In this document: positions 46,585-55,028 of the stretch, one piece after another | Position numbering within the stretch: the first letter of the stretch is position 1 | How the letters are laid out: each line of letters opens with the position of its first letter | DNA from: Candidatus Poribacteria bacterium | Lineage (GTDB): Bacteria > Poribacteria > WGA-4E > WGA-3G | Length of the DNA stretch: 64,000 bases | Direction of reading: 5' to 3' | Assembly (NCBI GenBank): GCA_958295945.1 | Contig: OY282386.1 | Span: forward strand, 4,340,001 to 4,404,000 | Program-made: the position numbers and the translations under genes | Notes under the pieces: generated by a model | What the model was told of the DNA's origin: nothing | The model's input: only the letters and a program-made list of their open reading frames with translations | Database searches by the model: none

Positions 46585-49500
46585 GTGGATTCCAAACTCT
46601 CGACTGCATCGGGTGGGTTACCTCACCCACCTGTTGACTTACAAAAAGGTCAACAACTTCACGGATTTGAGGTTAAAAACATCACACCAATTGACGAACT
46701 ACGTGCAGTGACTATTGAATTGACACATCCGAACAGTGGAGCACGTATACTACATTTATATACTAATGATTCAGAAAATCTCTTCTCTATCAACTTCCCC
46801 ACACCACCTACAGACGACACTGGTGTGCCGCATATTCTGGAACATGCTGTCTTAGCTGGTTCACAGAAATATCCGGTCAAAGAACCGTTTTTTGAAATGA
46901 TAAAGATGAGTATGGCAACTTTTATCAACGCCATGACAAGTTCAGACCACACCTATTATCCAGTCGCGAGCAATGTCAAGAAAGACCTATTCAACTTAGC
47001 AGAAGTCTATTTTGATGCAGTCTTTCACCCACTACTGACTGAGGAGACTTTCAAACGGGAAGGACACCATCTTGCACCTGTTGATCCAGAAAATCCCACT
47101 GGTGATATTAAGATTACCGGCATTGTCTACAATGAAATGAAAGGTGTTTTCTCGGATCCAGAATCAAGATTATATCGATCCATGACAAGTCGTCTCTTAC
47201 CTGACACATTATATGCCAAAGAATCAGGTGGTGACCCTGATGCAATTCCAGACTTGACATATCAGCAGCTGAAAGACTTTCATGGAACTTATTACCACCC
47301 CAGTAATGGCTTCTTTTTTCTTTATGGAAATATTCCAACAACTGATTATCTTGCGTTCCTTGCTGACAAACTTGACAATATACCCAAAAACGATACTACT
47401 GGCTCGTTAAATCCGCTGAATAAAAATGTCACACATCAACCAAGATGGGATTCACATCAATCTGTAATTGACACATACCCCGTCGCACCAGATGAGTCGT
47501 TGACTGAGAAGACGTACTTAATGCTGAGTTGGCTCATCGGTGATGCGACTGACCCAGAAGATGTTGCCATGTGCCATATTCTAAGTCTGATACTTTTCGG
47601 TAATGAAGCTGCACCGCTGAAGAAAGCAATTATCGACTCAAAGTTGGGAACAGATATTATTTATTCCGGTGCAAGTTCCATTGGTCCAAACAGTTCATTC
47701 TATGTCGGCATTAAAGGGAGTGAGAAGGAACGAACAGAAGCTTTTACCAATCTTATTACCGACACACTCACCGAACTTGCAAATAACACTTTTGATAGTG
47801 AATTGGTAGAGGCTGCTTTCCAACAGTCAACTTATCACTATCAAGAGGTAGCCCCGATGTTCCCGCTTCGTATACTGTTCCGTGTCATTGAACCGTGGAT
47901 ATATGATAAAGAGTCGGATACGTTCCTAAGAATGGGAGAGAGTTTGGCTGTTATACGTAAACGTTGGGAAGAAAATCCCTCTATCTTCAACGATCTGATT
48001 AAGGAACGTTTACTTGATAATCCACATCGATTGACAAGTGTTCTTTCACCAGATCCAAACATGCAGGCAAAACTTGATACTGAATTGGAAGAACGAACTA
48101 ATGAAATCAGAACACAACTTACCGATGAACAGGTATTAAAGATTGCTGCTGATGCCGCAGAATTGGAACGCATGAACGGTGAACCAAATCCACCAGAAGC
48201 ATTGGCGAAATTACCACAACTCAGCATAAAGGATTTACCCGATAAACCGAAACATATACCCACTACTATAGAAAAAGTCGGTGGACAAGATTTTCTTAAA
48301 AGTGATGTTTTTGCAAACGGAGTTAACTATTTTGTTTTGGATTTTGATATACGCGGGTTACCGGAACACCTCTGGACATATATGCCGCAGTATTTGAACG
48401 CTATTTGTAAACTCGGTGCAGCAGAAATGGACTTTACGGAATTGGCACGACGAAAGTCGGCAGTTACTGGTGGAATCAGTTGTGGTGTAGGATTTCGTAC
48501 GCATGCACTTGATCGCGACCGTTCACTGCAAAACGCATATTTCCATCTCAAAGCACTTGATGGCAAAATGGATGCTGCACTTGATGTCCTACATGATTTA
48601 GTCTTTTCAGTGAACCCACGAGATAAAGAACGTCTTCGCGATGTAATGGTACAAACTGTCGCAAAATATCGCACAGATATGGTCCAAAACGGTTCAAACA
48701 CAGCAATTCACCATGCTGCCCGTGGATTTTCATTACAAGCACATCTCTCAGAAATTGTATACGGTCTCCCACAACTCAGACAAAGCGAAACCTTACTCAA
48801 CAGTTTTGACGAACTAAACGCTGATCTCATGTGTCATATAGAAGAGATCCGTGATTTCTTGCTAAATCGTCAACGTGTGACTGCTGGGTTTGTTGGAACT
48901 GACTCTGTCTACCAGCAGACTCGGACAAAACTCGGTGAATGGTTGGATTCTATGCGAGATGAAGCAATCACTCCAGACCCAATAGCATTTCAACCTTACG
49001 ATACTCCGCCACGTGAAGGTTTAGCGGGACCGATTCAGATTGCACATTGTGCACACGTAATGTCTGCACCGCACTATTCGCATCCCGATTCAATCTTGAT
49101 CTCTATAGGGACACATCTTGTCGGTATGGATTACATATTGAGTGAAATCCGATTTAAAGGTAATGCTTACGGTGCAGGACTTTCTTATAGTTCATTTGAT
49201 GGAGCACTCTATCAATCCTCGTTCAGGGATCCACATGTAGCACGAACAATTAATGTGTTTGAACAGACTATTGATTACATCAAGCAAGTTGAATGGACAC
49301 AAACGGATATTGACCATGCAATCATCTCATCGGCGAAAGATGCTGAAAAACCAATTCGTCCAAGTCAAGCAATTAGTAACGCGCAATGGCATCACATCGG
49401 GGGCATAACGAGAGAAATACGAGAGGAACGTTACAAACAACTTCGAAGGGCAACACCTGATGAAGTGAAACGCGCACTTGTCCAGCTTTTTGAGGAAAAT

Positions 49501-49602
49501 CTTGATAATGCAGCTGTCTGTGTTGTCTCTAGTCGTGAAAAACTTGAAGAGGCAAATCAAGAATTAGAGAAACCACTTGTTATTGAAGACATATTAACCT
49601 AA
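46585..49602 (+). CDS. M16C (PreP-like) metallopeptidase
   Basis: This 1005-residue peptidase has a GTG start with GGAGG 7 bases before it. The zinc motif HILEH is at residues 83-87, with the distal ligand E184 in VYNEMKG, about 100 residues later, as in PreP. PFFEMIKMSMATFINAMT and DHTYYPVASNV are the canonical substrate-chamber segments, and the C-terminal FKGNAYGAGLSYSS and SSFRDPH are intact. It is therefore the likely active member of the pair. It degrades peptides, probably in the cytoplasm because no signal is visible. It lies 61 bp after its paralogue. The two share the N-terminal STASGG and LHGFEVKNITPIDELRAV segments and arose by tandem duplication. Confidence 0.92.
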   Translation: MDSKLSTASGGLPHPPVDLQKGQQLHGFEVKNITPIDELRAVTIELTHPNSGARILHLYTNDSENLFSINFPTPPTDDTGVPHILEHAVLAGSQKYPVKEPFFEMIKMSMATFINAMTSSDHTYYPVASNVKKDLFNLAEVYFDAVFHPLLTEETFKREGHHLAPVDPENPTGDIKITGIVYNEMKGVFSDPESRLYRSMTSRLLPDTLYAKESGGDPDAIPDLTYQQLKDFHGTYYHPSNGFFFLYGNIPTTDYLAFLADKLDNIPKNDTTGSLNPLNKNVTHQPRWDSHQSVIDTYPVAPDESLTEKTYLMLSWLIGDATDPEDVAMCHILSLILFGNEAAPLKKAIIDSKLGTDIIYSGASSIGPNSSFYVGIKGSEKERTEAFTNLITDTLTELANNTFDSELVEAAFQQSTYHYQEVAPMFPLRILFRVIEPWIYDKESDTFLRMGESLAVIRKRWEENPSIFNDLIKERLLDNPHRLTSVLSPDPNMQAKLDTELEERTNEIRTQLTDEQVLKIAADAAELERMNGEPNPPEALAKLPQLSIKDLPDKPKHIPTTIEKVGGQDFLKSDVFANGVNYFVLDFDIRGLPEHLWTYMPQYLNAICKLGAAEMDFTELARRKSAVTGGISCGVGFRTHALDRDRSLQNAYFHLKALDGKMDAALDVLHDLVFSVNPRDKERLRDVMVQTVAKYRTDMVQNGSNTAIHHAARGFSLQAHLSEIVYGLPQLRQSETLLNSFDELNADLMCHIEEIRDFLLNRQRVTAGFVGTDSVYQQTRTKLGEWLDSMRDEAITPDPIAFQPYDTPPREGLAGPIQIAHCAHVMSAPHYSHPDSILISIGTHLVGMDYILSEIRFKGNAYGAGLSYSSFDGALYQSSFRDPHVARTINVFEQTIDYIKQVEWTQTDIDHAIISSAKDAEKPIRPSQAISNAQWHHIGGITREIREERYKQLRRATPDEVKRALVQLFEENLDNAAVCVVSSREKLEEANQELEKPLVIEDILT

Positions 49603-49644
49603 TTTGTTGACAAACACTTTATTTTCAATGTAATCATCAATCTG

Positions 49645-49690
49645 TAGGTTAACTTAAACGTATATTATAGGTTCACTTAAACGTATATTA
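49645..49690. repeat. Tandem 23 bp repeat in the promoter region of the following propeller gene
   Basis: TAGGTT-A-ACTTAAACGTATATTA at 49645-49667 is directly repeated at 49668-49690 with one change (A to C). Each unit ends with a TATATTA that looks like a -10 box. The second unit ends 17 bp before the ATG at 49708. It could give doubled promoters or a two-site operator. Confidence 0.7.
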
Positions 49691-49707
49691 ACACAATAGG
49701 AATAATT

Positions 49708-51084
49708 ATGTATAAAAGAATTTCAGATCTGATTTTGTGTTTCTGTGTGCTAACTATTATCACAGTCTGGACAACGAATACAATTGCAGAACATCATGGT
49801 GCCGAGAAAGACATTACAGAAAAGTTTAAAGAGAATTGGCATCATTGGCGGGGTCCCCTTGCAACTGGTGCAGCAGTGAATGCAAACCCTCCTACAAAAT
49901 GGAGTGAATCTGAGAATGTCCGTTGGAAAGTGCCTATTCCTGGAATGGGTCATGCAACACCAATTATCTGGGAAGATATGATACTTATTCAGACTGCAAT
50001 TCCAGTTGAAATGCCTGAAGTTGATAACGCAACGGATGACTCTCAGTCTGAAAGAAGGCGAGGCCGGAGGCGAAATAGACCCCTGCCTATATTTAAGTTT
50101 GAACTTCTTGTGTTAAACCGAAGTGATGGCAGCATTAAATGGCAAAAGACGTTGAACCAATCAAAACCCCACGAAGGTATACATAACGATGCAAGTTTCG
50201 CATCTAATTCTCCTATGACAGATGGTGAACATATCTACGCATATTTCGGTTCCCGTGGTCTTTACTGTTTAGATTTTAAAGGCAATATTAAGTGGGAAAA
50301 ACATATTGGAACAATGCAGAAGAGAAATGCCTTTGGGGAAGGCAGTTGTCCAATGATCCATGGAGATACAATCGTTGTTCTACAAGACCATGAAGGACAA
50401 TCTTTCATAATTGCTCTTAATAAGCACACAGGTGATGAAATATGGAAGATGGACAGGGATGAACCAACAACATGGACATCTCCAATCGTTGTTGATTACA
50501 ACGGCATCTCACAAGTAATCGTTCCTGCATCCAATCGTACCAGAAGTTACGATATAGCAAATGGTGATTTGGTCTGGGAATGTGGTGGTCTAACAAGAAA
50601 TATTATCCCATCACCCATTTATAAAGATGGACACGTTTATGTTATGAGTGGACACGGTGGATTCTCAATACAATCCATAAACCTTGAACTTGCTTCTGGT
50701 GATATTACTGGAACAGAGGCTGTTGATTGGCAATATGACAGAGACACCTCTTATGTTCCCTCTGCATTATTGAGTGGTGATATCATCTATTTCATTAGAA
50801 GAACTAGTAATACCCTTACTGCGTTAGACATACATAGTGGTGAGGTGCTCTATGGACCAGAAAGAGTTCCAGGCATTTCAAATGTATATGCGTCAATTGT
50901 CGGTGCTGCGGGGAGAGTATATATCGCTGATCGTAACGGGAGTGTTACAGTGCTAAAAGATGGACCTGACCTTGAAGTGTTAGAAGTGAATCGTCTTGAC
51001 GATGGTTTTAACGCGTCACCTGCTATTGTTGGTTCTGAAATATACTTACGTGGAACTAATCATCTATACTGCATCGCAGAATAA
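49708..51084 (+). CDS. Secreted PQQ-like beta-propeller protein
   Basis: This 458-residue exported protein has the signal peptide DLILCFCVLTIITVWTTNTIA. The mature start HHWRGPLATGAAVNANPPTKW matches the WRGP family motif. Propeller blades include VLNRSDGSIKWQK, LYCLDFKGNIKWEK, IIALNKHTGDEIWKM and YDIANGDLVWECGG. An acidic and basic insert (DDSQSERRRGRRRNRPLP) near residue 115 is a flexible loop. A weak ribosome site (AATAGGAA) precedes the ATG. It is closely related to the next gene and more distantly to the propeller at 42186. It is possibly a substrate-binding or assembly scaffold in the periplasm. No catalytic residues can be assigned. Confidence 0.83.
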   Translation: MYKRISDLILCFCVLTIITVWTTNTIAEHHGAEKDITEKFKENWHHWRGPLATGAAVNANPPTKWSESENVRWKVPIPGMGHATPIIWEDMILIQTAIPVEMPEVDNATDDSQSERRRGRRRNRPLPIFKFELLVLNRSDGSIKWQKTLNQSKPHEGIHNDASFASNSPMTDGEHIYAYFGSRGLYCLDFKGNIKWEKHIGTMQKRNAFGEGSCPMIHGDTIVVLQDHEGQSFIIALNKHTGDEIWKMDRDEPTTWTSPIVVDYNGISQVIVPASNRTRSYDIANGDLVWECGGLTRNIIPSPIYKDGHVYVMSGHGGFSIQSINLELASGDITGTEAVDWQYDRDTSYVPSALLSGDIIYFIRRTSNTLTALDIHSGEVLYGPERVPGISNVYASIVGAAGRVYIADRNGSVTVLKDGPDLEVLEVNRLDDGFNASPAIVGSEIYLRGTNHLYCIAE

Positions 51085-51121
51085 ACACATTTAACTGTCA
51101 TCAATGAAAGGACTTTATATC

Positions 51122-52516
51122 ATGAAAAAAACAGCATTCTTGACGATAAGTATTTCTGTCTTGGCGATACTTGCCTTCAATTGCACGTTAACTTTACAAA
51201 ATGCGACTAAGACAGACCAGAATTCCAATATATATAACAATTGGCATCATTGGCGCGGTCCACTTACAAACGGCACTGCAGTCAATGCTAACCCTCCAGT
51301 CACTTGGAGCGAATCAGAAAATATCCGTTGGAAAGTGCCTATTCCCGGTCTTGGACATGCAACACCAATAATCTGGGATGATAAAATATTTATTCAGACA
51401 GCAATTAAAGTTGAAAAAACCGAGGAAGAAGAAACTGAATCGGCAGATGAAAATCCATTCAGTGGTTTTTTTCCGCAAGAACAAGGTAATCGGGGGCGTG
51501 GCGGCAACCAAAATATTGACCCATATCAGTTCAGACTAATTACTTACAATCGGAGTGATGGTAGTATTTTATGGGAAAAAACACTACGAGAGGAAGCACC
51601 ACATGAAGGCATGCATAATGACTCGAGTTACGCATCAAACTCACCTGTAACCGATGGTGAACACATATATGCTTATTTTGGTTCCCGTGGTCTCTACTGT
51701 TTGGATTTGACAGGAGATCTTATTTGGGAAAAGGACCTTGGTAATATGCGTAAAGCAGGGACTTTCGGTGAAGGAAGTTGTCCAATTATTCACGACGACA
51801 AAATTGTGATTCTGCAAGATCAAGAGGGGCAATCCTTTATTGTTGCACTTGACAAGCGAACTGGAGACGAAATATGGAAAATGGAACGAGATGAACGCAC
51901 CACATGGACATCACCCATTGTCGTTGAACACAATGGAACATCGCAGATTATCGTACCGGCAACAAACCGTACACGGAGCTATAACTTGGCAAATGGTGAT
52001 GTGTTATGGGAATGTGGTGGTATGACACGCAACGTAATACCTTCTCCTGTATATACTGATGGACAAGTCTATGTCATCAGCGGCTTCCGTGGTAGTTCTT
52101 TACAAGCTATTGACTTAGATATTGCCGATGGCGATATTACAGGAACAGATGCAGTCGTGTGGGAATATAACCGTGATACACCGTATGTGCCATCACCTAT
52201 GTTGAGTGGAAATATTATCTATTTCCTAAAGGGAAATAATGGTATTCTTTCAGCTATTGATAGAAACACTGGATCAATACATTACGGACCTGAAAGGGTA
52301 GCAGGTATTGGTGGGGTTTATTCGTCCATTGCTGGAGCAGCCGAACGTGTCTATGTTGCAAGTCGAAACGGCACAGTAACAGTCATTAAAGATGGACCTG
52401 AGTATGAAGTACTAGCAGAAAACAAACTTGATGATAGTTTTAACGCATCGCCTGTCTTCGTAGGAGATGAATTGTTCCTACGTGGAGCACAGTATCTCTA
52501 TTGCATCGCTGAATAA
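51122..52516 (+). CDS. Secreted PQQ-like beta-propeller protein
   Basis: This 464-residue paralogue of the preceding gene follows it by 37 bp. The start at 51122 is chosen since AAAGGA lies about 9 bases upstream; an ATG at 51104 would add six residues. The signal segment FLTISISVLAILAFNC could be a lipoprotein signal, but asparagine before the cysteine is atypical, so simple secretion is as likely. NWHHWRGPLTNGTAVNANPP opens the propeller. Blades include YNRSDGSILWEK, LYCLDLTGDLIWEK, VALDKRTGDEIWKM and YNLANGDVLWECGG. A glycine-rich, charged insert (QEQGNRGRGGNQN) occupies the same loop as in the paralogue. A hairpin terminator follows the gene. Confidence 0.83.
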   Translation: MKKTAFLTISISVLAILAFNCTLTLQNATKTDQNSNIYNNWHHWRGPLTNGTAVNANPPVTWSESENIRWKVPIPGLGHATPIIWDDKIFIQTAIKVEKTEEEETESADENPFSGFFPQEQGNRGRGGNQNIDPYQFRLITYNRSDGSILWEKTLREEAPHEGMHNDSSYASNSPVTDGEHIYAYFGSRGLYCLDLTGDLIWEKDLGNMRKAGTFGEGSCPIIHDDKIVILQDQEGQSFIVALDKRTGDEIWKMERDERTTWTSPIVVEHNGTSQIIVPATNRTRSYNLANGDVLWECGGMTRNVIPSPVYTDGQVYVISGFRGSSLQAIDLDIADGDITGTDAVVWEYNRDTPYVPSPMLSGNIIYFLKGNNGILSAIDRNTGSIHYGPERVAGIGGVYSSIAGAAERVYVASRNGTVTVIKDGPEYEVLAENKLDDSFNASPVFVGDELFLRGAQYLYCIAE

Positions 52517-52537
52517 TCAATTGTTGTTAAATCAGTA

Positions 52538-52560
52538 AAGGCGGGTTTTGAACCCGCCTT
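52538..52560. terminator. Bidirectional hairpin terminator between convergent genes
   Basis: AAGGCGGGTT at 52538-52547 pairs with AACCCGCCTT at 52551-52560 around a 3-base loop. It lies 21 bp after the propeller stop codon and 24 bp after the end of the convergent SDR gene. T-rich bases follow on the minus side. Confidence 0.8.
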
Positions 52561-52584
52561 ATCACTTTGATTGCAAAAGTAAGT

Positions 52585-53331
52585 CTAATATGTAGCTCGT
52601 CCACCGCTTACGTCATAACATTGTCCAGTCACAAAACTTACTTCATCGGATGCTAAGAAGTTGACAACTGCTGCAACTTCTTCTGGCTTACCAATACGAC
52701 CTAATGGAATCTTACCAACCATATAGTCAATTGTAGATTGTGCCATACCTTCCATAATGGGTGTTTCAATCACTGCAGGAGATACTGCATTCACACGGAT
52801 ATTATAATCTGTCACCTCTTTAGCCAATGCCTTCGTCAAGCAGATAACTCCTGCTTTTGATACTGAATAGGGTATTAGTGTCGGATTGCCTTCCTTGCCT
52901 GCAATTGATGCGATATTCACAATCCTACCGTAATCCTGCTCAATCATTGGACCTATAACTGCTTTACAGCACAGAAATACACCTGTGAGATTTACACCAA
53001 TTACAGAATTCCAATCCGATTCTTCCAAATCAGTCAAAGGTAAAGTTCTCCCAGCGATGCCTGCATTGTTGACGAGAATATCAACACGTCCAAATTCAGT
53101 GAGCACTTTATCCACAGCAGCATTGACATCATCAGCATAAGAAACATCTGTTGGAATCGGAATTGCTTGTCTACCAAGGGCTGCTATCTCTTCTGCAACT
53201 TCCTCAGCAGAAGATAGGTTCAAATCCAGAAGAGCAATATCCGCACCAGCGTTGGCAAGTCTAAGCGCAATCGCTTTCCCGATACCTTGTCCTGCACCAG
53301 TAACTATAGCTTTTTTACCAGTTAAATCCAT
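52585..53331 (-). CDS. FabG-like SDR-family oxidoreductase
   Basis: This 248-residue classical short-chain dehydrogenase has the dinucleotide motif TGAGQGIG (residues 11-18), NNAG at about 90, serine in NIASIAG and the catalytic YSVSK. The C-terminus VTGQCYDVSGGRATY is the normal family end. It resembles 3-oxoacyl-ACP reductases, but many such genes act on sugars or other alcohols. It is cytoplasmic. The gene starts 3 bp after the stop of the beta-repeat protein gene, so they form a two-gene unit. That link gives no clear substrate. Confidence 0.88.
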   Translation of the reverse strand: MDLTGKKAIVTGAGQGIGKAIALRLANAGADIALLDLNLSSAEEVAEEIAALGRQAIPIPTDVSYADDVNAAVDKVLTEFGRVDILVNNAGIAGRTLPLTDLEESDWNSVIGVNLTGVFLCCKAVIGPMIEQDYGRIVNIASIAGKEGNPTLIPYSVSKAGVICLTKALAKEVTDYNIRVNAVSPAVIETPIMEGMAQSTIDYMVGKIPLGRIGKPEEVAAVVNFLASDEVSFVTGQCYDVSGGRATY

Positions 53332-53334
53332 CGT

Positions 53335-54561
53335 TTATTCACCTATGACAACCCCGTATTCACCAACGACTGCGCCTCTGTGTCCTGATTGATAATGGAG
53401 GTGTCTTTCACCGACTATGGGTTGTGAGCTTTGTGCTTCAACCGAACCACGAACATTCCCCATCGCGCCTTCATCTATATCCACACAACATCTCGGTTTT
53501 ATTCGACGATGTAGACTACGTTTAACTTCCCCTTTCTTGTTCCGGACGGTAATATTGACTAACGCATCTGCTTCACCAACATTTAGAAAACGGAACCAGT
53601 CTTTTGCCCCACTTGCAACTTCAGGGAAAAACAACCTTATTCCAACATGTCCACCTTCCTCAGATGCACCCGGTAGGTCAATGACCGCAGTACCGCTATG
53701 CATGTGACGTTCAGCAACAATCGGTTGATCACAACGTATCATGATAGACGACTTGATTTTAATGTCCTCCATCTTCGGCATCCAACATTCAAAAGGATTC
53801 AAGTCTCGTTCCATTGTAGCAACCGGATTGCCAGTGCCATCTTCATGTGCAATTAATGTAACCTTTCCTGTCTCTCTACCGACATTCACAATGATTGACC
53901 AATCTTGCCATGCAGGTCCTACTTCTGGAAAATAGAGGGTTCGTGGTGCATCAGAGATGACTTGACCATACTGTCCAACACATGTTTTTCCGCCTTGATA
54001 ATGGAGATGCCGTTCTCCAACGATTGGTTGTGAACTCAGTACCTCAACTGTGCCATTCACATTTCCCATCAATCCTTCCGCTAAATCCCAACAGCAATAC
54101 GGCTTGATTGAACGGTGGTGCTGATTTAGGATATCTCCACGTCGATTACGGATGATGATGTTGACCAATGCATCTGCTTCACCAACATTTAGAAATCTGA
54201 ACCAATCCAGCGCACCAGCGACTAATTCAGGAAAGAACAAACGCAGTCCAACAGTTTCATATTCTTCTGCTGCTCCCACAAAATCAAGTATATTTGTCTT
54301 GTTGTGCATGTGGCGTTCAGCTACAATCGGTTGATCTGATATGAGTTGCATAGACGAATTCTGTTTGATAGCTTCTACATTAGGTGTCCAACATTCAAAA
54401 GGTGAAATCTCCCGTTCCTCCGTCCAAGTAGGGTGTCCATTCGCTGCGTGCCTTGCTATGCCTGTGACCCGTGCTTCTTCATTACCTACATTGATAACCT
54501 GTACCCAGTCTTCCCATTGCGGACCGACCTCCGGAAAATATAACGTTGTTGCAAGTGCCAT
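53335..54561 (-). CDS. ABAB-duplicated beta-domain protein of unknown function
   Basis: This 408-residue protein starts at 54561, where AAGGAG precedes ATG. It is built from four units of about 100 residues in the order A-B-A-B. A units begin TLYFPEVGP and end QPIVAERHMH (82-86 and 285-289). B units begin LRLFFPE and hold DWFRFLNVGEADALVN, ending QPIVGERHLHYQ (183-187 and 385-389). The two AB halves are close copies. Each unit resembles the secreted beta-sandwich repeats with an N-x-G core and a PIVAER(x)MY end known from other bacteria. Here there is no signal peptide, and Y is replaced by H in the end motif. Paired histidines and CC (PYCCW, PRCCV) could bind metal. Its function is unknown. 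Confidence 0.7.
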   Translation of the reverse strand: MALATTLYFPEVGPQWEDWVQVINVGNEEARVTGIARHAANGHPTWTEEREISPFECWTPNVEAIKQNSSMQLISDQPIVAERHMHNKTNILDFVGAAEEYETVGLRLFFPELVAGALDWFRFLNVGEADALVNIIIRNRRGDILNQHHRSIKPYCCWDLAEGLMGNVNGTVEVLSSQPIVGERHLHYQGGKTCVGQYGQVISDAPRTLYFPEVGPAWQDWSIIVNVGRETGKVTLIAHEDGTGNPVATMERDLNPFECWMPKMEDIKIKSSIMIRCDQPIVAERHMHSGTAVIDLPGASEEGGHVGIRLFFPEVASGAKDWFRFLNVGEADALVNITVRNKKGEVKRSLHRRIKPRCCVDIDEGAMGNVRGSVEAQSSQPIVGERHLHYQSGHRGAVVGEYGVVIGE

Positions 54562-54680
54562 TAAAATCTCCTTATTTGAAGTGTAATGTTTTTTGTTGAT
54601 TATATCTGCTGTTTCAACTACAATTTTAACGTAATTTGACGGAATATACCACAAATTTATTTCACCAACGGAGGAAAAAG

Positions 54681-54968
54681 ATGGCTCGTACTAAACTTTC
54701 AGATATAGAAATTCAGAAAAACTTGGACAACCTTGATGGGTGGACTGTTCAAGAGGGTAAACTGCACAAACAGTTTCAGTTTGACAACTTCGTTTCAGCA
54801 TTCGGATTTATGACACAACTCGCTTTGATAGCAGAATCAATGAACCACCATCCAGAATGGTTCAATGTATATAACCGCGTGACAATTGACATGAGTACAC
54901 ATGATGCTGATGGAATCACGGAGTTGGATTTCAAATTCGCAGAACATGCTGATGCCTTAGCAAATTGA
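54681..54968 (+). CDS. phhB: 4a-hydroxytetrahydrobiopterin dehydratase (pterin-4a-carbinolamine dehydratase)
   Basis: This 95-residue protein of the PCD/DCoH family dehydrates 4a-hydroxytetrahydropterin so that the pterin cofactor of aromatic amino acid hydroxylases can be recycled. The start at 54681 follows GGAGGAAAAAG. The active-site motif is seen as ESMNHHPEWFNVYNRV, with the THDADGITELD ending. DGWTVQEGKLHKQF is the normal first strand. It is cytoplasmic. No phenylalanine hydroxylase gene lies nearby, so it may have a more general role in pterin handling. The next downstream unit was separated from it by insertion of an IS element. Confidence 0.93.
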   Translation: MARTKLSDIEIQKNLDNLDGWTVQEGKLHKQFQFDNFVSAFGFMTQLALIAESMNHHPEWFNVYNRVTIDMSTHDADGITELDFKFAEHADALAN

Positions 54969-55020
54969 AAATGAAGAGTTAAACAGAGTTTTTCTATCCT
55001 TTTTGAGAATGATGTCTCTT

Positions 55021-55028
55021 ATATAGGT
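55021..55028. repeat. Target-site duplication, left (ATATAGGT)
   Basis: The 8 bases ATATAGGT directly precede the left inverted repeat of the insertion sequence and recur immediately after the right inverted repeat at 56161-56168. This is the expected mark of a single transposition event. Confidence 0.88.
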
